Of a stretch of DNA of 64,000 nucleotides, positions 34,792 to 43,028 are shown in pieces. A program made the translations under genes and the position numbers. This DNA is from Streptomyces naganishii JCM 4654. GTDB lineage: Bacteria; Actinomycetota; Actinomycetes; Streptomycetales; Streptomycetaceae. The notes beneath the pieces are model-generated. The model made no database searches. It had not been told where the DNA came from and was given only the letters and a program-made list of their open reading frames with translations. Position 1 is the first letter of the stretch, and each line of letters opens with the position of its first letter. The stretch spans positions 372,001-436,000 of the forward strand of contig NZ_BMVF01000003.1 in the NCBI RefSeq assembly GCF_014650575.1, read 5' to 3'.

Positions 34792-36873
34792 GTGGCGCAC
34801 GGCGATCCCGGCCGGCAGGTGGACGAGACGTGGGCGTCCATGCTGGAGGCGCTGTTCACCAGTTCACCGATCGGGCTGCATCTGCTGGACACCGATTTGC
34901 GGGTGGTGCGGCTGAACACCGCCACGGCCGCCCTGGACGGCGTGCGCGCGGACGAGATGATCGGGCGCCCGATGCGCGACGTGTACCCCGTCGTCGCGGA
35001 TACGGAGGTGGAGGCGCTGCTGCGGGAGGTGGTGCGGACGGGCCGCCCCCTGTGGGAGCGGGTCGTCCGGGTGCGCCTCATGAAGGACCCGTCGCAGGAC
35101 CGCCACTTCGAGATCACCGCCCTGCGTCTGGAGAGCCCCAGCCACGAGGTGCTGGGCCTCGCGGTGACCGCGATCGACGTCACGGAGCGCCAGCTGGCCC
35201 GGGTGCGCGCCGAGGTGCTGGACGCGGTGCGGCGGCAGATGGGGCGGACCCTGGACCCGGCTGTGACCGGGGAGGAGTTCGTCGGCGCGGTGGTCCCCGA
35301 GTTCGCCGACATCGCGATCGTGGAGGTGGTGGACGCGGTGATCCGGGGCGACGAACCCCCGTTGGCTCCGCTGCCGCCGGGGACGCCGTTGATGCGCACC
35401 GCCTTCCGCGGCGGACCGGCGCACGCGCCCCTGGCTCATGCGGTGGGAGAGGTGCGCCAGGTGCCGGGTCGTACGCCCTTCACCCAGGCGCTGACCGACC
35501 TGCGGCCCCGCGTCGTCCCGCTGGAACCGGGGCAGGACTGGATGCACGCCGATCCAGCGCGCACGGCGGCGATGCACTCCGCACGCGCCCACACGCTGCT
35601 CGTGGTGCCGCTGGCGCTGCGCGACTCGGCACTGGGTCTGATCAGCATGTACCGCACGGAGGACTCGCCGCCGTTCGACCGGGGCGACCGGCAGCTCGCG
35701 GTGGAGCTGGCCGCCCACGCGGCCGTGTGCGTCGACAACGCCCGGCGCTACATCCGCGAGCACTCCATCGCCGCGATCGTCCAGCGTCAGCTGCTGCCCC
35801 GCCGGCCGGAGACCCACGCCTCGCTGGAGACGGCGTACCTGTCGGTGACCGGCGACGATCCGGGCGCCTGGTACGACACGGTGGCGCTGTCCAGCGCCCG
35901 GACCGCGCTGGTGGTCGGCAACGTCTCCGGGCGGGGCCTGAACGCCGCGGCCACGATGGGCCAGCTGCGCACGGTCGTACGGTCCCTGTCCGCCTTCGAC
36001 CTCGCGCCCGACGAGTTGCTCGCGCGGCTGCACGACACGGCGGCGGAGCTGGCCCACGAGCGGTCGAACCTGCCGCTGGGCGATCCGCTGCGCCGGGAGG
36101 CGCTCACCGTCGACTGCGCCTACGCCGTCCACGACCCGCTGACCGGCACCTGCGTCATGGCCTCGGCCGGGCGGCTGGCGGCCGTGGTGGTCCACCCGGA
36201 CCGCACCGTCACCGTCCCCGACGCCCCCGCCGGGCCGTCGCTCGGCGCGGCGGGGGACGCGCCCTTCGCCACGGTCGAGTTCGGCGTGCCGGTGGGCAGC
36301 GTGCTGGTCTTCACCAGCGACCCGGAGCTGACCTCGTACCTCGCGGAGAACTCCCGGCCGCTGCGCAGCGCGCCCGACTTCGCCGACCGACCGCTGCAGG
36401 ACCTGTGCGACGCGATCGTGTACGCGCTGCCGGACGGTCCGGGCGCGGGCGACGCCGCGGTGATCGTCGCGCGCACCCGCCCCTTCTCCCCGGAGGGGCT
36501 GGCCTGCTGGGCGCTGGACGCGGAACCCGCCTCGGTGGCCGAGGCCCGGCGCCGGACCCGCGACCAGCTCAGGGAGTGGGGGGTGGACGAGGAGACGGTG
36601 TACAGCACCCAGGTGATCGTCAGCGAGCTGGTCACCAACGCCGTCCGCTACGGCGCCGCGCCCATCGAGCTCCGCGTCATCCTCGACCGCAGCCTGACCT
36701 GCGAGGTGCGGGACGCGGGGCCGGCCGCCCCGCACCTGCGGCACGCACGGGTCGCCGACGAGGGCGGCCGCGGCCTGTTCATCGCCGCGCAGCTCGCCCA
36801 GACGTGGGGCACCCGGTACACGCCCGAGGGCAAGACGGTCTGGACGGAACAGGCGCTGCCCGAAGCCTCCTGA
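34792..36873 (+). CDS. PAS-GAF-PP2C(SpoIIE)-HATPase signalling protein with degenerate phosphatase site
   Basis: A 693-residue multidomain protein: PAS (about residues 20-125, FTSSPIGLHLLDTDLRVVRL), GAF (about 145-315, ending LAVELAAHAAVCVDNARRY), a SpoIIE/PP2C region (330-565) and an RsbW-like HATPase domain (575-690, SELVTNAVRYG with Asn616, EVRDAGP, EGGRGLFIAA). In active SpoIIE phosphatases the motifs GGDWYD and GDVxGHG bind metal; here they are GAWYD (Ala359) and GNVSGRG (Asn377), and the TDGLVE motif is TSDPEL. Phosphatase activity is therefore doubtful while the ATPase/kinase half looks intact. The GTG start has a perfect AGGAGG five bases upstream. Confidence 0.9.
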   Translation: MAHGDPGRQVDETWASMLEALFTSSPIGLHLLDTDLRVVRLNTATAALDGVRADEMIGRPMRDVYPVVADTEVEALLREVVRTGRPLWERVVRVRLMKDPSQDRHFEITALRLESPSHEVLGLAVTAIDVTERQLARVRAEVLDAVRRQMGRTLDPAVTGEEFVGAVVPEFADIAIVEVVDAVIRGDEPPLAPLPPGTPLMRTAFRGGPAHAPLAHAVGEVRQVPGRTPFTQALTDLRPRVVPLEPGQDWMHADPARTAAMHSARAHTLLVVPLALRDSALGLISMYRTEDSPPFDRGDRQLAVELAAHAAVCVDNARRYIREHSIAAIVQRQLLPRRPETHASLETAYLSVTGDDPGAWYDTVALSSARTALVVGNVSGRGLNAAATMGQLRTVVRSLSAFDLAPDELLARLHDTAAELAHERSNLPLGDPLRREALTVDCAYAVHDPLTGTCVMASAGRLAAVVVHPDRTVTVPDAPAGPSLGAAGDAPFATVEFGVPVGSVLVFTSDPELTSYLAENSRPLRSAPDFADRPLQDLCDAIVYALPDGPGAGDAAVIVARTRPFSPEGLACWALDAEPASVAEARRRTRDQLREWGVDEETVYSTQVIVSELVTNAVRYGAAPIELRVILDRSLTCEVRDAGPAAPHLRHARVADEGGRGLFIAAQLAQTWGTRYTPEGKTVWTEQALPEAS

Positions 36874-36934
36874 CGCTCCGTCACCTTACGGCCGCCGTCG
36901 GCTGACCCCGGGCGGCCGCCCCCGCCCGCGGCAC

Positions 36935-36951
36935 CGCAACCTCCTCGCAAC
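36935..36951 (+). promoter_or_regulatory. GCAAC direct-repeat element upstream of DUF779 gene
   Basis: CGCAACCTCCTCGCAAC has two GCAAC words 11 bases apart and matches the element at 22467-22483 at 16 of 17 positions; the second CGCAACCTCC is itself a near-exact copy of the first. It ends 57 bases before the DUF779 start, with TGCTTGGCTG in the -10 zone. Confidence 0.65.
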
Positions 36952-37008
36952 CTCCGCCGTGCTTGGCTGGCCCCGCTTCTTGCGGCGCGGCGGCGAAGGG
37001 CGGCGACG

Positions 37009-37368
37009 ATGTACGAGGAGATCCCGCGGGTCGAGCTCACCGCGGCGGCGGCCGAGCTGCTGCGGCGGCTGGGCGCGGTCCACGGGCCGCTGATGTTCCA
37101 CCAGTCCGGCGGCTGCTGCGACGGCAGCGCGCCGATGTGCTACCCCGAGGGCGAGTTCCGCACCGGGGGTTCGGACGTGCTGCTCGCCGAGTTGGACGTG
37201 GCGGGGCTGGAACGCCCGGTGCCGTTCTGGATGTCCCGCAGCCAGTACGCGGTGTGGAACCACACCCGGCTGATCGTCGACGTGGTGCCCGGACGTGGCA
37301 GCGGCTTCTCCCTGGAAGCACCCGAAGGAGTGCGTTTTCTCATCCGTTCCCGCGTCGTCGGCGCCTGA
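37009..37368 (+). CDS. DUF779 protein (aldehyde dehydrogenase partner family)
   Basis: A 119-residue DUF779 protein. The signature is LMFHQSGGCCDGSAPMCYP near residues 28-46, with a vicinal Cys pair and a third Cys that may bind metal, followed by VPFWMSRSQYAVWNHTRLIV and EGVRFLIRSR. Family genes usually sit directly beside an ExaC/AdhA-type aldehyde dehydrogenase, which here is 13 kb upstream and shares the same promoter element. The function is unproven; a role in ALDH activity or assembly is commonly suspected from gene context. It has its own promoter region after the SpoIIE-like gene. Confidence 0.92.
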   Translation: MYEEIPRVELTAAAAELLRRLGAVHGPLMFHQSGGCCDGSAPMCYPEGEFRTGGSDVLLAELDVAGLERPVPFWMSRSQYAVWNHTRLIVDVVPGRGSGFSLEAPEGVRFLIRSRVVGA

Positions 37369-37443
37369 ACACCGCGCGGAACCCCCTGCTCTGGTCCACT
37401 TCCCCTGAGTCCCAGCACAGTTGACGAGACATCAGGGGGCACG

Positions 37444-38679
37444 GTGAGCACTACGACACCTCGCGCCGTCCGGCTCAGGACGGCACTTACGGTTCTCCTG
37501 GCCTGCGGCGCGCTGGCCGGCACCGCTCTGACCGGGGCGGCCCCGGCGGCCGGCGCGCAGCGCGCCGAGCGGCTCGCGCCGGGCGTCGAGTACCGCGACT
37601 ACGACCTGGACGGCGCCCACGGGACCGCGCACGCGCATCTGGTCACCGTCGACCTGAGCGACACGCACGTCCGGGTGGACCTGTTGCACCCGGGCGCGGT
37701 GGCGGCCCGCGCCACGGTGTCCCAACTCGCCGACGAGCGGGGCGCGGTGGCAGGGGTCAACGGCGACTTCTTCAACATCGACGAGGCCCAGCACCCGGGC
37801 GTCGAGGCGACCGGTTCGGCGGTGGGCCCGGAGATCGCGGGCGGCCGGGCGCTCAAGGCCGCGGTGCCTCGCGGGCAGCGCTTCGGTCCCGCCCTGCCGT
37901 CCGGCGCGACCACCGGGGACGTGATCGGCGTGGGCGCCGACGGCACGGCCCGCCTGGACCGCCTGAGCCTGGCCGGTTCGGTGACCACGCCCGGGGGCAC
38001 GCTGAAGCTGCGCGGGCTCAACCAGTACGCGCTGCCGGTGGGTTCGATCGGGGCGTACACCTCCGACTGGGGCGGCGCCTCCCGGGTGCGGGCCACCTGC
38101 GGCACGGACACCAGCCGCGGCGCGCCGTGCGCCACCGACACCTACGAGGTGACGGTCCGGGGCGGCCGGGTCGTCGCGACCTCCGGCAGACCCGGCGCCG
38201 GCGCCATTCCGGCCGGCACCACGGTGCTGCTCGGCCGCGAGGCCGGGGCGCGGGAGCTGCGCAAGCTGCTGAAGGGCCAGGCGGTGCGCGTCGAGCACCG
38301 GCTGACCGCGGCCTCCGGAACGGCGTACGCGTTCGCGGTCGGCGGCTTTCCCGTGCTGCGTCACGGGGTGCGGGTGCCGGGTCTGGACGACTCGGCGTCG
38401 GCGGTGCGCACCGCGGTGGGCATCGGGGGCGGCGGTCACCGGCTGCTGCTCCTGGTCCTGGACGGCGCCTCCGGGTACCGCAGCGGTCTGACGGTCGCCG
38501 AACTCGCGGCGGCGCTGCGGGACGCGGGCGCGACCGAGGGCTTCGACCTGGACGGCGGCGGCTCCAGCACCCTGGTGGCGCGGGAGCCCGGCGAGGGCGC
38601 GGTGAGCGTGCTGAACCACCCCAGCGGGGGCGCCGAACGTGCGGTGGCGAACGGGATCGGGGTCTTCTCCGGATCCTGA
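37444..38679 (+). CDS. Exported phosphodiester glycosidase (NAGPA) family protein
   Basis: A 411-residue secreted protein. The signal peptide covers about residues 1-38 (LRTALTVLLACGALAGTALT then APAAGAQ). The NAGPA domain is marked by VAGVNGDFFNID (about residue 105), VGIGGGGHRLLLLVLDGASG, the TVAELAAAL helix and GFDLDGGGSSTLVAR, which carry the conserved Asn-Gly-Asp-Phe-Phe and Asp-Gly-Gly-Gly-Ser residues. The human relative uncovers GlcNAc-phosphodiesters; bacterial substrates may be wall teichoic acids or exopolysaccharide, which remains a guess. The start is a GTG with CAGGGGG upstream. Confidence 0.9.
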   Translation: MSTTTPRAVRLRTALTVLLACGALAGTALTGAAPAAGAQRAERLAPGVEYRDYDLDGAHGTAHAHLVTVDLSDTHVRVDLLHPGAVAARATVSQLADERGAVAGVNGDFFNIDEAQHPGVEATGSAVGPEIAGGRALKAAVPRGQRFGPALPSGATTGDVIGVGADGTARLDRLSLAGSVTTPGGTLKLRGLNQYALPVGSIGAYTSDWGGASRVRATCGTDTSRGAPCATDTYEVTVRGGRVVATSGRPGAGAIPAGTTVLLGREAGARELRKLLKGQAVRVEHRLTAASGTAYAFAVGGFPVLRHGVRVPGLDDSASAVRTAVGIGGGGHRLLLLVLDGASGYRSGLTVAELAAALRDAGATEGFDLDGGGSSTLVAREPGEGAVSVLNHPSGGAERAVANGIGVFSGS

Positions 38680-38681
38680 GC

Positions 38682-38786
38682 GCGATGCGCGAGGGCCGGG
38701 GTGCGATGCGCACGGGCCTGGGCGCCGTGCGCACGGACCGGGGCGCGATGCGCGAAGGCCGGGGCGCGATGCGCTCGGGTCAGGGC
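38682..38786. repeat. 21-bp degenerate tandem repeat, five units
   Basis: Units begin at 38682, 38703, 38724, 38745 and 38766 with the pattern GCGATGCGC-(8-9 variable)-GGGGC. Differences between units fall mostly at the same positions. The array fills the gap between the glycosidase stop and the convergent small membrane gene and runs into the latter's stop. On the plus strand it would encode a heptad (AMREGRG-like), but no start with a ribosome site supports a gene. Confidence 0.9.
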
Positions 38787-38974
38787 CGCAGGCCGCTCAC
38801 GATCTGGGCGGTGGCGGCCAGGCCCTCGTGGATGGTGGGCGCCATGCTCGTGCCGGCCAGGAAGAAACCGAGCAGGACGCAGACCAGGGCGTGCGAGAAC
38901 TTCAGGGCTCCGTTGCGCACGAAGATGGTCGCCAGGATCGCGAGCAGCAGCACCACAGAGATGGAAATGGCCAT
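38780..38974 (-). CDS. Small membrane protein, two helices
   Basis: A 64-residue protein with two hydrophobic helices (AISISVVLLLAILATIFVRN and FSHALVCVLLGFFLAGT) and a C-terminal PTIHEGLAATAQIVSGL segment. I recall similar short proteins, without function, in many Streptomyces genomes. GGAGGAGG lies seven bases before the ATG and selects this start over an earlier Met. The last codons overlap the 21-bp repeat array. Confidence 0.75.
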   Translation of the reverse strand: MAISISVVLLLAILATIFVRNGALKFSHALVCVLLGFFLAGTSMAPTIHEGLAATAQIVSGLRP

Positions 38975-39109
38975 CGTCAACCTCCTCCGCCACGCCCACA
39001 TCGCGGCTTTCGGCCGTAAGTGTGGCGTAGCGGAGGGTTCGGCCGGGCGGCTGACGTGTCCGCCGAACGTGTGATTCTCGGCCCGGCGGACGAGCCTTCG
39101 CCGGGCGGG

Positions 39110-40183
39110 TCAGGGCGCCTGGAGGTCGACCAGCCCGGCCAGCGTCTCGCGGTGGGCGCCCGCCGTGCCGTACGCGATCGAGTCGGCCTTGGCCCGCTTC
39201 AGGTACAGGTGGACCGGGTGCTCCCACGTCATGCCGATGCCGCCGTGCAGTTGCAGGGCCTCCTCGGCGGCGTGGACGGCGACGGGCGAGGCGAAGGCCT
39301 GGGCGACGGCGGTCGTCACGTCGGCGTCCTCGTCGCGGGCGAGCGCGTCGGCGGCGGCCCGGGCGGCGGCGCGGAGGTTGACGACCTCCAGCCACAGCTG
39401 GGCGAGCCGGTGCTTGAGCGCCTGGAAGCCTCCGACCGGACGGTTGAACTGCTTGCGCTCCCTGAGGTAGCGCACGGTTTCCGTCAACGTCCAGTCGGCG
39501 AGGCCGAGTTGCTCGGAGGCGAGCAGTGCGGCCCCGGCGCGCAGGGCGCGGTGCACGGCGGGTCCGGCGTCCCCGACGCGGCGGCCGGAGGCACCGTCCA
39601 GTCGTACGGTGGCCAGGGGCCGGGTGAGGTCGAGGGACACCTGCCCGGTGACGGTCACCGCGTCGGCGGTCACCGCGTACAGGCCGCCGTCGTCGGCGGG
39701 TACCAGCAGGACGTCGGCGGTGGCCGCGTCCGCGATGCCGGTCAGCTCGCCGTGCAGGGCGCCGTCCTCGAGCCGTGCGGCGGGGAAGCCGGCGTCCGGG
39801 GCGGTGTGCAGACCGACGGCGAGGGCGGCGCGGGTGCGTCCGGGGGCCAGCCGGCCGAGCAGCTCCTCGTCCGCGCAGGCCAGCAGGGCCTCCGTGGCGA
39901 CGACGGCGCTGGTGAGGTACGGAACGGGGGCGACGGCCCGGCCCAGCTCCTCCAGGACGACGGCCGCCTCCCGGTGGGTGGCGCCCTGGCCGCCCAGTTC
40001 CTCGGGGATCAGCAGCCCGGCCAGGCCCATGCCCTCGGCGAGCGGCTTCCACAGCGCGGGGTCGTGCGCGGCGCCGGACTCGACGCGCGCGATCACGTCC
40101 GCCGGGTCGCAGTGGTCGGTGAGCAGGTCCCGTACCGCGGCGCGCAGCGCCTCTTCCTCCTCGGAGTAGAGAAGATCCGTCAT
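39110..40183 (-). CDS. Acyl-CoA dehydrogenase, beta-type partner
   Basis: A 357-residue ACAD. Conserved parts are the N-terminal helical domain (LLIPEELGGQGATHREAAVV), a shortened beta domain, and the FAD-binding C-terminal domain (VRYLRERKQFNRPVGGFQAL, LQLHGGIGMTWEHPVHLYLK). It lacks the IxxGTSE segment that carries the catalytic Glu in the adjacent gene product. This resembles the catalytically incomplete half of alpha2beta2 ACADs of mycobacterial steroid side-chain oxidation. Its ATG overlaps the stop of the upstream ACAD gene, matching obligate pairing. The substrate is unknown. Confidence 0.87.
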   Translation of the reverse strand: MTDLLYSEEEEALRAAVRDLLTDHCDPADVIARVESGAAHDPALWKPLAEGMGLAGLLIPEELGGQGATHREAAVVLEELGRAVAPVPYLTSAVVATEALLACADEELLGRLAPGRTRAALAVGLHTAPDAGFPAARLEDGALHGELTGIADAATADVLLVPADDGGLYAVTADAVTVTGQVSLDLTRPLATVRLDGASGRRVGDAGPAVHRALRAGAALLASEQLGLADWTLTETVRYLRERKQFNRPVGGFQALKHRLAQLWLEVVNLRAAARAAADALARDEDADVTTAVAQAFASPVAVHAAEEALQLHGGIGMTWEHPVHLYLKRAKADSIAYGTAGAHRETLAGLVDLQAP

Positions 40184-41373
40184 CGGGCGAGGTCCTTCCA
40201 GGCGACGTCCTTGTCGGTGCGCGGCTCGGCGGGCAGCCCGAGGACGCGTTCGGCGACGATGTTCAGCAGGACCTCGCTGGTCCCGCCCTCGATGCTGTTG
40301 CCCTTGGAGCGCAGGTAGCGGTAGCCGGCGTCGCGGCCGGTGAAGTCGACCAGCTCCGGGCGGCGCATGGTCCAGTCGTCGTACAACAGGCCCTCCTCGC
40401 CGCGCAGTTCGACCTCCAGTCCGCTGATCTCCTGGTTGAGCCGGGCGAAGGCGAGCTTCATGCCGGCACCCTCGGGGCCGGGCTGTCCGGCGACGAGCTG
40501 CTGGCGCAGGCGCTCGGCGGCGAGGCGGGAGACCTCGGCCTCCACCCACAGCTTCAGCAGCCGCTGGTGCAGGTCGTGGGTGCGCAGCTCGGGCCGTTCG
40601 CGCCAGGTCTTCGAGACCGGGCCGATCATTCCGCCCTCGCGCGGCAGGCGCATGCCGCCGATGGCGACGCGTTCGTTGTTGAGCGTGGTCTGCGCGACCC
40701 GCCAGCCGTCGCCGATCTCCCCCAGGCGCCGGGAGTCGGGGATGCGCACGTCGGTCAGGAAGACCTCGTTGAACTCGGCCTCGCCGGTGATCTGGCGCAG
40801 CGGCCGCACCTCGACGCCGGGGTCGGTCATGTCGCACAGGAAGTACGTGATGCCCGCGTGCTTGGGCACGTCCGGGTCGGTGCGGGCGATGAGGATGGCC
40901 CAGCGGGCGAGGTGGGCGCTGGAGGTCCACACCTTCTGCCCGTTGACGACCCACTCGTCGCCCTCCCGGACGGCGCGGGTGCCCAGCGCGGCGAGGTCGG
41001 AGCCGGCGCCGGGCTCGCTGAACAGCTGGCACCAGACCTCCTCGCCGGTCCACAGGGGCCTGAGGAAGCGCCGCTTCTGCTCCTCGGTGCCGTAGCGCAG
41101 GATGGTCGGGGCGGCCATGCCGAGGCCGATGCCGATGCGGCGCGGGTCGTTGTCGGGGGCGCCCGCCGCCTCCAGTTCGGCGTCGACGACGGCCTGGAGG
41201 GAGCGCGGGGCGCCGAGTCCGCCGAGCCCCTCGGGGTAGTGCACCCAGGCGAGCCCGGCGTCGAAGCGGGCCTGGAGGAAGGCGAGGCGATCGGTGTCCG
41301 CGGGCGGGTGGGCGGCCAGCAACTCGCGTGTGCGGCCGCGCAGTCCGGCCGCGTCGAGGGAAGTGCCGGTCAT
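40180..41373 (-). CDS. Acyl-CoA dehydrogenase, alpha-type partner
   Basis: A 397-residue ACAD that oxidises an acyl-CoA at the alpha-beta position with FAD. Features are QLFSEPGAGSDLAALGTRAV (FAD/substrate signature), GQKVWTSSAHLARWAILIAR, the C-terminal GYRYLRSKGNSIEGGTSEVL, with the catalytic Glu-containing EGGTSE motif. It is the middle gene of a three-gene operon, overlapping both neighbours by ATGA. Together with the following ACAD it probably forms a heterotetramer acting on a bulky or polycyclic acyl-CoA. Confidence 0.9.
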   Translation of the reverse strand: MTGTSLDAAGLRGRTRELLAAHPPADTDRLAFLQARFDAGLAWVHYPEGLGGLGAPRSLQAVVDAELEAAGAPDNDPRRIGIGLGMAAPTILRYGTEEQKRRFLRPLWTGEEVWCQLFSEPGAGSDLAALGTRAVREGDEWVVNGQKVWTSSAHLARWAILIARTDPDVPKHAGITYFLCDMTDPGVEVRPLRQITGEAEFNEVFLTDVRIPDSRRLGEIGDGWRVAQTTLNNERVAIGGMRLPREGGMIGPVSKTWRERPELRTHDLHQRLLKLWVEAEVSRLAAERLRQQLVAGQPGPEGAGMKLAFARLNQEISGLEVELRGEEGLLYDDWTMRRPELVDFTGRDAGYRYLRSKGNSIEGGTSEVLLNIVAERVLGLPAEPRTDKDVAWKDLAR

Positions 41374-42347
41374 GCGGCGGCTCCGTTCTCCAGTGCGGGC
41401 ACCAGGGCGACACGGCCGGTGGTGACCCCGTCGGCGACCCGCTGGACGGCGCCGGCGGCTCCGCTCAGCGGCACCCGCTCGCTCACCAGCGGCCTGATCG
41501 CGCCCCGGGCGGCGAGCTCGGTGAGCTGTTCGTGGCAGTGCTGGACGAGCTTGGGGTTCTTGGTGTTGTACAGGCCCCAGTGCAGGCCGAGGATCGAGTA
41601 GTTCTTCACCAGGGCGTGGTTGAGGGCGGGGCTCGGGATGGTGCCGCTCGCGAAGCCGACGACGACGATCCGGCCCTCGAAGGCGACCGTCTTGGCCGAC
41701 TGGGCGTAGGCCTGGCCGCCCACGGGGTCGTAGATCACATCGGCGCCCCGGCCGCCGGTGGCCTCCTTGACGGCGGCGACGACGTCCTCGGTGTGCCGGT
41801 CGATCACGGCGTCGCAGCCGAGCTCGCGGGCCACGGCGGCCTTGCCGGCACCGCCGACGACGCCGATCACGGTGGCGCCGGCCGCCTTGCCGAGCTGCAC
41901 GGCCGCGCTGCCCACGCCTCCTGCGGCGGCGTGCACGAGCAGGGTCTCGCCGGCCTGGAGGTGCGCCCGGCGGTGCAGGCCGAACCAGCCGGTCTGGTAG
42001 CCGATGTGCAGGGCGGCCGCCTCCGCGTCGTCCAGGGCGTCCGGCGCGGGCAGCACTGCCGCGGCGTCGGCGACGGCGTACTCGGCGAAACCGCCGTACG
42101 GCAGCGCGGGGTTGGCGATCACCCGGCGCCCGTCCGGCGTCTCGCCGCAGATCTCCACGCCGGGGGTGAACGGCAGCGGCGGCCGGACCTGGTACTGGCC
42201 GCGGCACAGCAGCGCGTCCGGGAAGTTGATGTTGGCGGCCCGCACCTTCAGCAGCACCTGGCCGTCACCGGGCGCGGGCGGCTCGGTCTCCTCCAGCCGC
42301 ATCACCTCGCTCGGCTCGCCGTTCTCGTGCACTCGCCATGCCTGCAT
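41370..42347 (-). CDS. NADPH:quinone reductase-like zinc-free MDR oxidoreductase
   Basis: A 325-residue medium-chain reductase of the quinone-oxidoreductase/2-enoyl-thioester reductase class. N-terminal GroES-like half: VRAANINFPDALLCRGQYQV and PFTPGVEICGETPDGRRVIA; Rossmann half: LLVHAAAGGVGSAAVQLGKA (GxGxxG variant) and GADVIYDPVGGQA. No zinc-ligand Cys set is present. It is the first gene of the operon with two ACADs, so it may reduce an enoyl intermediate of the same pathway. GGAGG precedes the ATG, and an inverted-repeat operator lies 50 bases upstream. Confidence 0.9.
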   Translation of the reverse strand: MQAWRVHENGEPSEVMRLEETEPPAPGDGQVLLKVRAANINFPDALLCRGQYQVRPPLPFTPGVEICGETPDGRRVIANPALPYGGFAEYAVADAAAVLPAPDALDDAEAAALHIGYQTGWFGLHRRAHLQAGETLLVHAAAGGVGSAAVQLGKAAGATVIGVVGGAGKAAVARELGCDAVIDRHTEDVVAAVKEATGGRGADVIYDPVGGQAYAQSAKTVAFEGRIVVVGFASGTIPSPALNHALVKNYSILGLHWGLYNTKNPKLVQHCHEQLTELAARGAIRPLVSERVPLSGAAGAVQRVADGVTTGRVALVPALENGAAA

Positions 42348-42395
42348 GCGCCGCCTCCACGGGATGGCCGTCGTCTGACCGGTCCCCGGCATACT

Positions 42396-42407
42396 AAGCG
42401 GTCGCTT
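42396..42407 (-). promoter_or_regulatory. AAGCG-GT-CGCTT operator before the quinone reductase/ACAD operon
   Basis: A perfect 5-bp inverted repeat with a 2-base spacer, embedded in ACTAAGCGGTCGCTTGCC. This layout is typical of TetR-family operators in actinobacterial lipid genes. No TetR gene is adjacent, so the regulator is probably unlinked. Confidence 0.6.
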
Positions 42408-42443
42408 GCCGTCAGGGGAACACCCGGCGGGGAACACCCGGCC

Positions 42444-43028
42444 TCAGTCGCCCTTCGCGCGCCGCGACGGCCGCGCCCGTACGTGCATCCGCTCGCCCTG
42501 CGGCCCGAACAGGCTCAGGAACTCCACCGGCCCCTCCCCCGTCGACCCGAACCAGTGCGGAACCCGCGTGTCGAACTCCGCCGCCTCACCGGCCGAGAGC
42601 ACCACGTCGTGCTCGCCCAGGACGATCCGCAGCCTGCCCGAGAGCACGTACAGCCACTCGTACCCCTCATGGGTGCGCGGGTCCGGCTCCTGCCTGCGCC
42701 GCGGTTCGAGCACCTTGAACGCCTGGAGGCCGCCCGGCTGCCGGGTCAGCGGCCAGTGGGTGCGGCCGCCGCGCACGATCGGCTCGGCCCGCACCCGCGG
42801 GTCGTCCACCGGCGGGGCGCCGACCAGTTCGTCGAGGGGCACCCGGTGGGCCTGCGCGATGGGCAGCAGCAGTTCGAGGCTGGGCTTGCGCAGGCCGGAC
42901 TCCAGCCGGGACAGGGTGCTGACCGAGATTCCGGTCTTCTCCGAGAGGGCGGCGAGGGTGACCTCGCGCTCCTTGCGGATCCTGCGCAGCCTCGGCCCCA
43001 CACCCGCGAGTACGTCGTCCGTCGTCAT
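42444..43028 (-). CDS. XRE-family regulator with C-terminal cupin domain
   Basis: A 194-residue regulator. The Cro/C1-type HTH is residues 12-66 (LRRIRKEREVTLAALSEKTG, ISVSTLSRLESGLRKPSLEL), and the cupin_2 domain covers 110-185 (EGYEWLYVLSGRLRIVLGEH, LSAGEAAEFDTRVPHWFGST). The cupin presumably binds a small ligand. It is divergent from the flavoprotein gene with 78 bases between the starts, the typical position of a local regulator. A CAAA/TTTG inverted repeat at 43048-43059 lies in this gap. Confidence 0.92.
   Translation of the reverse strand: MTTDDVLAGVGPRLRRIRKEREVTLAALSEKTGISVSTLSRLESGLRKPSLELLLPIAQAHRVPLDELVGAPPVDDPRVRAEPIVRGGRTHWPLTRQPGGLQAFKVLEPRRRQEPDPRTHEGYEWLYVLSGRLRIVLGEHDVVLSAGEAAEFDTRVPHWFGSTGEGPVEFLSLFGPQGERMHVRARPSRRAKGD

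Noticed and set aside
38682..38786. CRISPR-like array
   Set aside because: The units are directly adjacent and degenerate with no unique spacers, and no cas genes are present; it is a simple tandem repeat.
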